Positions 7,425-13,098 of a stretch of DNA of 13,098 nt are shown here, in pieces. The notes beneath the pieces are model-generated. The model had not been told where the DNA came from. It did not search any database and saw only the letters and a program-made list of their open reading frames with translations. Source of the DNA: an uncultured Desulfovibrio sp. (GTDB lineage: Bacteria > Desulfobacterota > Desulfovibrionia > Desulfovibrionales > Desulfovibrionaceae); assembly GCA_946490455.1 (NCBI GenBank), contig CAMLXE010000018.1, positions 1-13,098 on the forward strand, given 5' to 3'. Position 1 is the first letter of the stretch; each line of letters begins with the position of its first letter. A program made the translations under genes and the position numbers.

Positions 7425-7825
7425 TGATTTCTGCAACCATGTTTCGCGATGGCAGCAAACAGGTACTGACCCCGGAGCAGGAAAAGCTCAAACGGGAAAT
7501 TTATGAGCGCATGAATCCGCGGCGACGCAAGTTCATTGACCGCATTGGTTATGAGGAATGGGATCCATTTCAGAAGCCGAATGATCCCATGGACATCCGT
7601 ATGGATGTAAGCAAGAGAACCACACAGCAGCTTTTTCGCGAGTTCATGCATTCGCTGGGTGACAGAACTGAGGGAAATGATTTCAACAAGGGGGCGTTCG
7701 ACTGTGCCATAGGTATTGTGAACAGAGACGAACGCTTCCTTGGAATATATGAATTTTGCGTGTGGTATCACGAACTTCTGAAAAAAGAGGGATTGATTGA
7801 TGAAGGAACAGTACACCAATCTTGA
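7424..7825 (+). CDS. Conserved-looking hypothetical protein between YkgJ and TPR genes
   Basis: I do not recognise this 133-residue protein. It is soluble, strongly charged and has no signal peptide. Its N-terminal half contains KREIYERMNPRRRKFIDRIG, a basic helical stretch, followed by YEEWDPFQKPNDPMDIR. The C-terminal half is more hydrophobic (AIGIVNRDERFLGIYEFC, then VWYHELLKKEGL). I treat it as real because it is packed between two solid genes. AAAGGA at 7412-7417 gives a spacing of six to ATG 7424, which shares one base with the previous stop; ATG 7421 would leave only three. Its end overlaps the TPR gene by 26 nt. Coupling with a metal-binding protein and a TPR scaffold suggests a joint role, but which one is unknown. 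Confidence 0.8.
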   Translation: MISATMFRDGSKQVLTPEQEKLKREIYERMNPRRRKFIDRIGYEEWDPFQKPNDPMDIRMDVSKRTTQQLFREFMHSLGDRTEGNDFNKGAFDCAIGIVNRDERFLGIYEFCVWYHELLKKEGLIDEGTVHQS

Positions 7826-8435
7826 TGAATATATAGCCGATTTGCGTGCTGAAATAGCCCAGAACGACAACTGTGCCAATCATCATTACAATCTCGGTAT
7901 GGCGTTGCTCTCCAAGCGGGATTTTGTTGGAGCAGAGGCCTGTTTTCTGAATGCCATTCGTAATTCACCACATCTGGCAGAAGCCTATGTACAGCTTGGG
8001 GGTATCTGCCTCCAGCGTGGAGACCTTGAAGGGTGCATGCGGTATAATGAGGAAGCTGCCAACTGCCGGGCCAAGTTTCCTGTGCCGTGGGCCAATATTG
8101 GTTTTGTCCATCTGCAGAAGGGAGAACCCAAAAAGGCTGTGGAAGCGCTGAAGAAGGCCTTGAAATGGGATCCCGATTTTATTCAGGCTCTTTCTACGCT
8201 GGGCGCAGCCCTGTACATGCTTGGGGATTACGATGAAAGCATCAGAGTCAGTGATGAAGCTGTAAGCAAACAGCCTGAATTTGCCCCTGCATGGAACAAT
8301 CTGTCTCTTGCCTGGTTTGAAAAGGGCGACATGGCCAAGGCTTCCATGTATGCCTCCCGTGCCATGGAATTTGGATTTGAGGTCAATCCTGATTACCTTG
8401 CGCAGATTGAGGCTGCAATGCAGAAAAAGAGCTGA
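7800..8435 (+). CDS. Tetratricopeptide-repeat protein (five TPRs)
   Basis: The 211-residue protein is made almost wholly of five successive 34-residue TPR units at about 26-59, 60-93, 94-127, 128-161 and 162-195. Typical features include YNLGMALLSKRDFVGAEACF, PWANIGFVHLQKGEPKKAVE and AWNNLSLAWFEKGDMAKASM. Such solenoids bind protein partners. There is no signal sequence or membrane span, so a cytosolic adaptor is likely. ATG 7800 is preferred to TTG 7797 because AGAGGG at 7786-7791 is eight nucleotides away. It overlaps the previous gene by 26 nt and is the last gene of the three-gene unit, closing at a perfect hairpin. The partner is not identifiable from sequence. Confidence 0.9.
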   Translation: MKEQYTNLDEYIADLRAEIAQNDNCANHHYNLGMALLSKRDFVGAEACFLNAIRNSPHLAEAYVQLGGICLQRGDLEGCMRYNEEAANCRAKFPVPWANIGFVHLQKGEPKKAVEALKKALKWDPDFIQALSTLGAALYMLGDYDESIRVSDEAVSKQPEFAPAWNNLSLAWFEKGDMAKASMYASRAMEFGFEVNPDYLAQIEAAMQKKS

Positions 8436-8454
8436 GCAGTCCTTCTCTGTTCGT

Positions 8455-8495
8455 AACGAAATGAGCTCCATAGAAAATATGGAGCTCATTTCGTT
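8455..8495. terminator. 18-bp perfect hairpin between convergent genes
   Basis: The arms at 8455-8472 and 8478-8495 (AACGAAATGAGCTCCATA and its exact complement) form an uninterrupted 18-bp stem with a 5-nt GAAAA loop. It lies 19 nt after the TPR stop and 38 nt beyond the stop of the opposing HAD gene. The A-rich outer left arm and T-rich outer right arm give weak U-rich ends in both directions, which fits a bidirectional terminator. Confidence 0.75.
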
Positions 8496-8533
8496 TGGGA
8501 TTCCGCTGAACCGTTTCAGTCAGCTTTGCATAG

Positions 8534-9211
8534 TCATATTGGTTGATTCGTGCTGCACAGCAGTTGCCCCAGTTCCTGTACGCTTTCTGCAAAGTGAACA
8601 GCTCCTGCCTGCCTGAGTTCTTCCCTGCTGCCATATCCATAAAGAACACCGACAGCCTCAAGTCCATTATCCCGTGCTCCAAGAATATCGTAGCAGCGGT
8701 CACCAATCATAATGGCATCAGCTTTTGCATCCGAAGCAATCCCACAGGTGTCGAGAGCGTACCGGATAACGTCGGACTTTGAAGAGCGTTTCCCTTCCAG
8801 ATCTGCTCCGCAGACAGCATCAAAACACGAATCAAGATCAAAATAGGCAATAATCTTGCGAGCAAAGATTTCCGGTTTTGATGTAGCAACTACAAGTCGT
8901 TTTCCCTGATGTTGCAGCCTGTGCAGCAGGTCTGAAATCCCGGGATAGAGGGCATTTTCGTAGATTCCCTTTTCTGCAAAGTAGGTGCGATACACCTCGA
9001 TGGCCTTGATGGTATCGGCCTCACTGAGTCCTATAACCTGACGAAACGAATTGTAAAGAGGTGGTCCAATAAATGAACGTAAGGTTTCTGGAGGTCTGTC
9101 CATACCAAAGGCATGTAAGGCATGGCGAACAGAGTTGATGATTCCAGGTTCGGAATCGGTCAGTGTTCCGTCCAGATCAAACAGAAGAATGTGATGCTGC
9201 AGATGATCCAT
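8534..9211 (-). CDS. HAD-family phosphatase, phosphoglycolate phosphatase-like (Gph type)
   Basis: The 225-residue protein is a haloacid-dehalogenase-superfamily hydrolase. Motif I is FDLDGTLTDS (nucleophile Asp12, acid/base Asp14), motif II is the Thr110-Ser111 pair in VVATSKP, motif III is Lys145 in RSSKSD, and motif IV is IGDRCYDILGA (Asp171, Asp175) for Mg2+ binding. An alpha-helical C1 cap lies at about residues 18-85. This order and length match Gph/PgmB-like enzymes, so the substrate could be 2-phosphoglycolate, a sugar phosphate or pyrophosphate; sequence alone does not decide. AGGA lies only 3 nt upstream of ATG. It is the second gene of a minus-strand unit, 92 nt after the lipoprotein gene, with a hairpin between them. 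Confidence 0.88.
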   Translation of the reverse strand: MDHLQHHILLFDLDGTLTDSEPGIINSVRHALHAFGMDRPPETLRSFIGPPLYNSFRQVIGLSEADTIKAIEVYRTYFAEKGIYENALYPGISDLLHRLQHQGKRLVVATSKPEIFARKIIAYFDLDSCFDAVCGADLEGKRSSKSDVIRYALDTCGIASDAKADAIMIGDRCYDILGARDNGLEAVGVLYGYGSREELRQAGAVHFAESVQELGQLLCSTNQPI

Positions 9212-9260
9212 AGTTCCTGAAACACGTTATGATGTGACTTGTCTGTTGTTTCTCCATAAG

Positions 9261-9283
9261 GAAGGGGAGCTTGGCTCCCCTTC
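9261..9283 (-). terminator. Hairpin between lipoprotein and HAD genes
   Basis: GAAGGGGAGC (9261-9270) and GCTCCCCTTC (9274-9283) form a perfect 10-bp stem with a 3-nt loop. In the minus direction it lies 20 nt beyond the lipoprotein stop, and the following bases (CTTATGG) have few Ts. Termination may be partial, leaving some read-through into the HAD gene. Confidence 0.6.
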
Positions 9284-9303
9284 AGTCATTCAGCATGAGC
9301 TTT

Positions 9304-10839
9304 TTATTTCTTTCCTACACGTCGTGCATGGCGAGCGCGAATTTCATCAAGGCGAGCCTTGAATTCTGCAGGATTCACCAGTTCAAATCCAGTATTGGTC
9401 GGGTGGAAAATGAACAGTTTCTGTGAAGCCTTTCCATTCGTCCATGAGATGGGAGCCATGGCCCACTCCATGCGCTGTGCCGTACTGATCCGACGATTGA
9501 TTTCAAGAGGAGACGATGCCTTCTGCAAATTCAGCAGAGACGCAAATTTTACAAAATCATAGCCAGTCCCTTCCCAGAATTCAGGAACATCATTGTCAGC
9601 TGCAAGAGCGCTTATCAACGTGGCAGCGGAGGCATTGGGAGAGGAGGCATTCCACGCTCCCGGGAAGATGGCAAGGTCGAGGTTGGCTACGTTGACACTG
9701 CTTTTGTTGGCAAGTCCCTGTTCCCAGAGATTGGTTCCCATGAGAACGAGTCGGTCTTCTCCCTGATAGAACAGGAAAGGAACAAGCAGTTCAAGATGTT
9801 CCCAGCTGTCTGGAATGAATGCAGCCTGGAAGGTTGTGGAGGGAACGGGAACTTTGCCCCGCATGTAGGAACCGATGAAGGATTTCATGACATCGTTCCA
9901 TGTCGCGCTGGCATGTGGATCATAGCTGGCAACCTTAACCGTTCCTCCCTTGCTTCGTACAGCGCTGGTAAACATATTCCCCATGCGCTGTCCGTATGCA
10001 TCACTCGGAGAGAGGAGACCATAGCTGTTGATGCCCAGGGAGGCAGTGAATCCCAGTACAGCCTGAATCTGGTCTTCGGGACTGGAGAAGAAGCGCCAGG
10101 CCACAGCTCCCTCATCCGCACCGTCCAGTGAGGGTGTGAAGGCAAAAATCGCTCTGCTGGACGTCACTCCGGCATTCTTCATCTGTACATAACGATCATG
10201 GCGTAATGGACCACCTACAGAAACGCATTGTGGCGGCAACTGCTGAAGTTCCTGAAGCCAGGATGGGGATTCGCTATTGATGATCCGCAGGTCAATCTGT
10301 GCCCCGGCTCTCTGGAGTTCGGTCTGAGCTATCTTGGCACCGCGAATGATCTTGTTGCCAAAAGGTGAGTAATCCCCAGTGGTAGGCAGGACAAATGTCA
10401 CACAGGAGGAGGCATAGGTCATTGATGAAGAGCCGGTACCGGTACTGCCTGTCTTCTGTTGCAGTTCCAGCCAGACTGAAGAGCTTTCCACACCGGGAGC
10501 TATCATTTTCCATTGATTCAGAGCAGCAAGAGCTTCCGTATTGTTCCCTCGGGACAGGGCCATGCGGGCAAGGCGTTCGCAGGCTACACTCCTTTCGGAT
10601 ACGGGAGCCATGCTGTTATTGGCCAACATGGTATAAAGTCGGGTTGCTTCAGAGATATTTCCGGCCTTCCATGCTGCATCAGCCTGTAGTGCCATGGCAT
10701 TTTCTGTCGAAGTCGATGGGGTGGTAGGAGAGAAAGGCGACGTGATGATGGTACGTCCACAACCGGAAAGAATCAGAACTCCGGCAAAAAGCAGGACAAC
10801 AAAAAGAGAAGTGCTTCGGCTCCGATAGGACGGGTTCAT
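9304..10839 (-). CDS. LppC/LpoA-like lipoprotein, PBP activator with periplasmic-binding fold
   Basis: The 511-residue protein begins with a lipoprotein signal peptide, ending in the lipobox LSGC with Cys27 as the lipidation site. Residue +2 is Gly, not Asp, so outer-membrane sorting is expected. Residues 50-130 are helical and TPR-like (NISEATRLYTMLA). A Gly/Ser linker follows at 130-140. Residues 146-490 look like a type I periplasmic-binding domain (VTFVLPTTGDYSPFGNKIIRGAK; later SYGLLSPSDAYGQRM). This architecture is that of LpoA/LppC, which activates the cell-wall synthase PBP1a in gammaproteobacteria. A role in peptidoglycan synthesis here is inferred. An amino-acid-binding protein is the alternative. 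ATG 10839 is preferred over 10896 because AGGGGG lies seven nucleotides upstream and the signal peptide begins there. It diverges from the synthase gene. Confidence 0.82.
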   Translation of the reverse strand: MNPSYRSRSTSLFVVLLFAGVLILSGCGRTIITSPFSPTTPSTSTENAMALQADAAWKAGNISEATRLYTMLANNSMAPVSERSVACERLARMALSRGNNTEALAALNQWKMIAPGVESSSVWLELQQKTGSTGTGSSSMTYASSCVTFVLPTTGDYSPFGNKIIRGAKIAQTELQRAGAQIDLRIINSESPSWLQELQQLPPQCVSVGGPLRHDRYVQMKNAGVTSSRAIFAFTPSLDGADEGAVAWRFFSSPEDQIQAVLGFTASLGINSYGLLSPSDAYGQRMGNMFTSAVRSKGGTVKVASYDPHASATWNDVMKSFIGSYMRGKVPVPSTTFQAAFIPDSWEHLELLVPFLFYQGEDRLVLMGTNLWEQGLANKSSVNVANLDLAIFPGAWNASSPNASAATLISALAADNDVPEFWEGTGYDFVKFASLLNLQKASSPLEINRRISTAQRMEWAMAPISWTNGKASQKLFIFHPTNTGFELVNPAEFKARLDEIRARHARRVGKK

Positions 10840-11144
10840 GATGGCCCCCTGAGATGCGTTGGACAGGACTTTTTTTGTGCAGAGAAGGGAAGACATCCAT
10901 AAATGGAAGTGCAGCCCATTCGACAGAATCTAACGTATGCATGGATTTGAAGCAAGATTGAACCGTTCGTGCTTTGGGGAATTTTTATTGATAATTTCGT
11001 GAATTGCTTTCATGCTGTACAATGGATTGAGGGGATAGTATCCTTTTCCCGTATGCTGCCTGAAGAGACAGGCATACGGAGCGATTGGTCAGGAATCGTA
11101 TATAACATGAAAGAATCTGCGGTATGAGCCGTGACGGAGTTTTT
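10840..11144. promoter_or_regulatory. Divergent intergenic region with leader hairpin
   Basis: This 305-nt gap separates the minus-strand lipoprotein gene from the plus-strand synthase and must hold promoters for both. For the plus strand, TACAAT at 11018-11023 is a fair -10 but its -35 is poor. A hairpin in the plus-strand leader at 11049-11079 pairs CCGTATG...CCT with AGGCATACGG (10 bp with a 3-nt bulge). GGAG at 11136-11139 is the ribosome site for the synthase start at 11145. I see no gene in the region. Confidence 0.5.
10927..10955 (-). promoter_or_regulatory. Candidate sigma-70 promoter for the lipoprotein gene
   Basis: Read on the minus strand, TTGCTT (10955-10950) and TAGATT (10932-10927) are separated by exactly 17 nt, about 90 nt upstream of the lipoprotein start. 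Hexamer matches are moderate. Spacing and position are good, but the call is inference from consensus only. Confidence 0.4.
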
Positions 11145-12203
11145 ATGAATCTGGTTGAACTGATAGCTGGTCATCCTTCTCCTGTGACAAGATTTGAGTC
11201 TCCCTATGTCATCGCTGAAGCCGGAGTGAACCATGAAGGAAGCATGGATATAGCCAAACGGCTTATTGATGAGGCTGCCAGGGGTGGCGCCGATGCCATC
11301 AAGTTTCAGACCTATAAGGCAGGCACGCTGGCTTCCAAGCATTCGCCTGCCTACTGGGATACTTCCAAAGAACCTACGCTCAGCCAGTATGAACTGTTCA
11401 AGAAACATGATTCATTCTGGAAAAATGAATTTGAAGCACTGAAAAAATACTGTGATGAAGTGGGGATTGCCTTCATGTCAACCCCATTTGATGTTGAGTC
11501 TGCCCACTTCCTTAATGATCTCATGGACGTATTCAAAATTTCCTCTTCGGATATTACCAATCGTCCATTTATCGAAATTCTGTGTGACTTCGGCAAACCC
11601 ATTATTCTGTCCACAGGAGCATCCAGCCTCGCAGAAATTGCTGAGGCTGTAAGCTGGATTGAGACAAAGGGAAATCCGCTTGCCCTGCTTCATTGCATAC
11701 TCAACTATCCCACTGAGGACAGAAATGCCGCATTGGGCATGATACCGGCTCTTATCCGGCATTTCCCCCAGCATGTGATCGGCTATTCGGATCATACCCT
11801 GCCCAAGGATATGAAGGTGCTTGAAGTCGCAACGCTTCTTGGCGCCCGAATTCTGGAAAAGCATTTCAGCCATGACAAGACCTTGCCTGGAAATGACCAT
11901 TATCATGCCATGGACTATAAGGATCTGCAGCTGTTCCGGGCCAATTTTGAACGAACCATGTCCATGATTGGAGAGATGAAAATAGAGGCTCTGGAATCTG
12001 AGGAGCCTGCACGGCGCAATGCCCGGCGTTCTCTTGTTGCCAATCGGGATATCCCGGCTGGAAAGATTATCGACAAGGATGATCTGACCTGGAAGCGCCC
12101 GGCTGGAGGCATCAGCCCACGTCATTATTATGAAGTTCTTGGCATGGTTGCCCGAAAGGCCATTGAAGAGGATACGGTCCTTCAGTGGTCGCATCTTGAA
12201 TAG
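11145..12203 (+). CDS. neuB: Nonulosonic acid synthase, NeuB/LegI/PseI family
   Basis: Enzymes of this family condense phosphoenolpyruvate with an N-acetyl hexosamine to make a nine-carbon sialic-acid-like sugar. The 352-residue protein has the NeuB TIM barrel (YVIAEAGVNHEG, GGADAIKFQT, STPF, ILSTGASSL, LLHCILNYPT, GYSDHT, EKHFSHDK) and a C-terminal SAF/antifreeze-like domain (SLVANRDIPAGKII, TWKRPAGG). By analogy with meningococcal NeuB, His217 and His240 would bind the metal, Lys53 and Lys131 the phosphoenolpyruvate, and Arg318 the amino sugar. Asp136 stands where a glutamate is usual. Which sugar is made (Neu5Ac, legionaminic or pseudaminic acid) cannot be told. ATG 11145 has GGAG five nucleotides upstream; ATG 11124 has none. 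A secreted protein and a transferase follow. Confidence 0.9.
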   Translation: MNLVELIAGHPSPVTRFESPYVIAEAGVNHEGSMDIAKRLIDEAARGGADAIKFQTYKAGTLASKHSPAYWDTSKEPTLSQYELFKKHDSFWKNEFEALKKYCDEVGIAFMSTPFDVESAHFLNDLMDVFKISSSDITNRPFIEILCDFGKPIILSTGASSLAEIAEAVSWIETKGNPLALLHCILNYPTEDRNAALGMIPALIRHFPQHVIGYSDHTLPKDMKVLEVATLLGARILEKHFSHDKTLPGNDHYHAMDYKDLQLFRANFERTMSMIGEMKIEALESEEPARRNARRSLVANRDIPAGKIIDKDDLTWKRPAGGISPRHYYEVLGMVARKAIEEDTVLQWSHLE

Positions 12204-12259
12204 TTTTTTGCCTTGTTGCAGGTAACATCTGCCGAGGGGGCGGTATAAGGATTCCATCT

Positions 12260-12724
12260 ATGAAAAAAGCAGTTCTTTCTCTGTTGTGCATTCTGTTTGT
12301 CGCGTTATCGGCACAGGCATCCTTGTTTGGCCCTGGAGATAATGAGGAAATAACGCCTCTCCAGTATTCTGCGTTACTTGGATTGCGGGATATTGATCCT
12401 GTGCTTTTTCGTACGACGCTGCTTCCCTTGATTGAAGAGGCCATGAAGGACGGAAAGATCACGGTAAGCGAGTGCAAGGCCATTGAAAGGGCTGCCGGTA
12501 ACGTTGCTGATGCCTTCTATAAGGCTGCCAGAGAACCCCGCTTGCAGGACAGCTTCTCGGAAGCCGTGGATAAGGCAAGAAAAGGCGGGCAAAACCTTGG
12601 AGACAAGCTGGAAGATACGTTGAACAACCAGCTGCCCCAGCTGCTTGATGAAACCATGAACCTGTTTCGAGAACAGTTACGCACATACGAAAAAGAACAG
12701 CCTGACGAGGCTACTCAACTATGA
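12260..12724 (+). CDS. Small secreted protein of unknown function
   Basis: I do not recognise this 154-residue protein. It starts with a clear Sec signal peptide (MKKAVLSLLCILFVALSAQA, cleavage probably after residue 20; no lipobox), so the mature form is periplasmic or extracellular. The remainder is predicted by eye to be alpha-helical and amphipathic. MKDGKITVSECKAIE (62-76) is a helix-loop-helix that vaguely recalls TerB-like or EF-hand loops. A lysine- and glutamate-rich C-terminal half (residues 90-145) follows. AAGGA lies eight nucleotides before ATG. It begins 56 nt after the synthase stop with no terminator between, and its stop overlaps the next start as ATGA, which suggests one operon. 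A link to glycan export or surface attachment is only a guess. Confidence 0.8.
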   Translation: MKKAVLSLLCILFVALSAQASLFGPGDNEEITPLQYSALLGLRDIDPVLFRTTLLPLIEEAMKDGKITVSECKAIERAAGNVADAFYKAAREPRLQDSFSEAVDKARKGGQNLGDKLEDTLNNQLPQLLDETMNLFREQLRTYEKEQPDEATQL

Positions 12725-13098
12725 ACAGGCGGCTTGTTCTTGGGGGCTGTTCCGGAGAAATTACTCCGGAACAGGCTGTGCTGGCTGGACCCTGGTGCCT
12801 ATGCTGTTCGGAGGGAAGTACTTTTCCAGACAGCATGGAATCATCTGAAGTCCTTCATCAATTCCAGATGCCTCCAGAACCGCTGGAAACGTCGGAACGG
12901 CTGGAGCTTGCTGCCAGACAGGCTCTGCAGCTGGTTGTCGAGCTTGCGCCACTGCTGGCGAAAGAACTGAATGCCCGGCATGGAGTGGCACAAGATGCAC
13001 GCTATTGGGATTTTGTGCTTGCTCCATGGCTGACTCGTTTTGCGGAAGTTCTTGTTGATCGTCTGTACAGGGCAGAAGGCATTCTCCAGTCATTTGGA
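12721..13098 (+). CDS. LIC12162-family putative transferase, N-terminal part (3' end outside window)
   Basis: The frame opens with ATG at 12721, overlaps the preceding stop by four bases (ATGA) and stays open to the window end (126 codons). The N-terminus MNRRLVLGGCSGEITPEQAV, with LAGPWCLC next, and the later block DARYWDFVLAPWLTRFAEVL (near residues 95-115) match what I recall of the LIC12162-type putative transferases found in bacterial surface-carbohydrate loci, where YW...GPW...F..VL is conserved. No signal peptide is seen, so it is cytosolic. Coupling to a nonulosonic acid synthase suggests transfer of that sugar or of a related precursor; this is inference. The catalytic C-terminal half is outside the window. 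A strong hairpin lies within its first codons. Confidence 0.75.
   Translation, partial: MNRRLVLGGCSGEITPEQAVLAGPWCLCCSEGSTFPDSMESSEVLHQFQMPPEPLETSERLELAARQALQLVVELAPLLAKELNARHGVAQDARYWDFVLAPWLTRFAEVLVDRLYRAEGILQSFG
12747..12774 (+). repeat. 11-bp perfect hairpin inside the 5' end of the transferase gene
   Basis: CTGTTCCGGAG (12747-12757) and CTCCGGAACAG (12764-12774) are perfect complements around AAATTA, starting 24 nt after the transferase ATG. It has no T tract. It could slow translation, mark a partial transcription stop after the secreted-protein gene, or simply reflect codon choice. Its arm sequence resembles the hairpin at 812-843. Confidence 0.65.

Noticed and set aside
12800..12838. 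A weaker inverted repeat (ATGCTGT ... ACAGCAT) that looks loosely like the gyrA leader hairpin.
   Set aside because: Only 7 bp pair, it lies in confident coding sequence, and the similarity is short enough to be chance.
12734..12970. A plus-strand open frame of 78 codons at the right edge.
   Set aside because: The frame starting at 12721 matches a known transferase family and stays open to the end; this one is its out-of-frame shadow.

Overview
This window looks like a chromosomal, mostly housekeeping stretch of a Gram-negative bacterium, most likely a deltaproteobacterial sulfate reducer of the Desulfovibrionaceae type. That placement is an inference. It rests on the E. coli-like insert in GyrB, the diderm envelope genes (an outer-membrane barrel and an LppC/LpoA-type lipoprotein), a small two-cluster ferredoxin of the kind found in Desulfovibrio, and a zinc-ribbon threonine synthase. 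Base composition looks close to balanced by eye. The gyrB-gyrA pair suggests that dnaA/dnaN and the replication origin may lie just upstream.

Left part (1-6711), all on the + strand: the 3' end of gyrB, a 250-nt structured spacer, complete gyrA and a strong terminator. A 338-nt gene-free stretch ends in a perfect inverted repeat and leads into a secreted outer-membrane barrel protein. A very long terminator-like stem-loop follows, then thrC, then a ferredoxin with its own leader and two tandem terminators.

Middle part (6735-8435, +): a tightly overlapping three-gene unit made of a YkgJ-type CxxCxxCC metal-binding protein, a 133-residue protein I do not recognise, and a five-repeat TPR protein. 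It ends at an 18-bp perfect hairpin that also faces the convergent minus-strand unit. That unit (10839 down to 8534) encodes a PBP-activator-like lipoprotein followed by a Gph-type HAD phosphatase.

Right part (11145-13098, +): divergent from the lipoprotein gene lies a nonulosonic (sialic-acid-like) acid synthase, then a small secreted protein of unknown function, then the start of a LIC12162-family putative transferase that runs off the window. The last two overlap by ATGA. The synthase and transferase suggest that the cell decorates a surface glycan or protein with a nonulosonic acid. This module, with an exported protein between two cytosolic sugar enzymes, is the least conventional part of the window.

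No tRNA, rRNA, CRISPR array, insertion sequence, phage or obvious defence system was found. Several annotated-style starts should be moved downstream: barrel protein to 3719, thrC to 4875, lipoprotein to 10839, synthase to 11145. One real coding region, the partial transferase, is easy to miss because its stop lies beyond the window.
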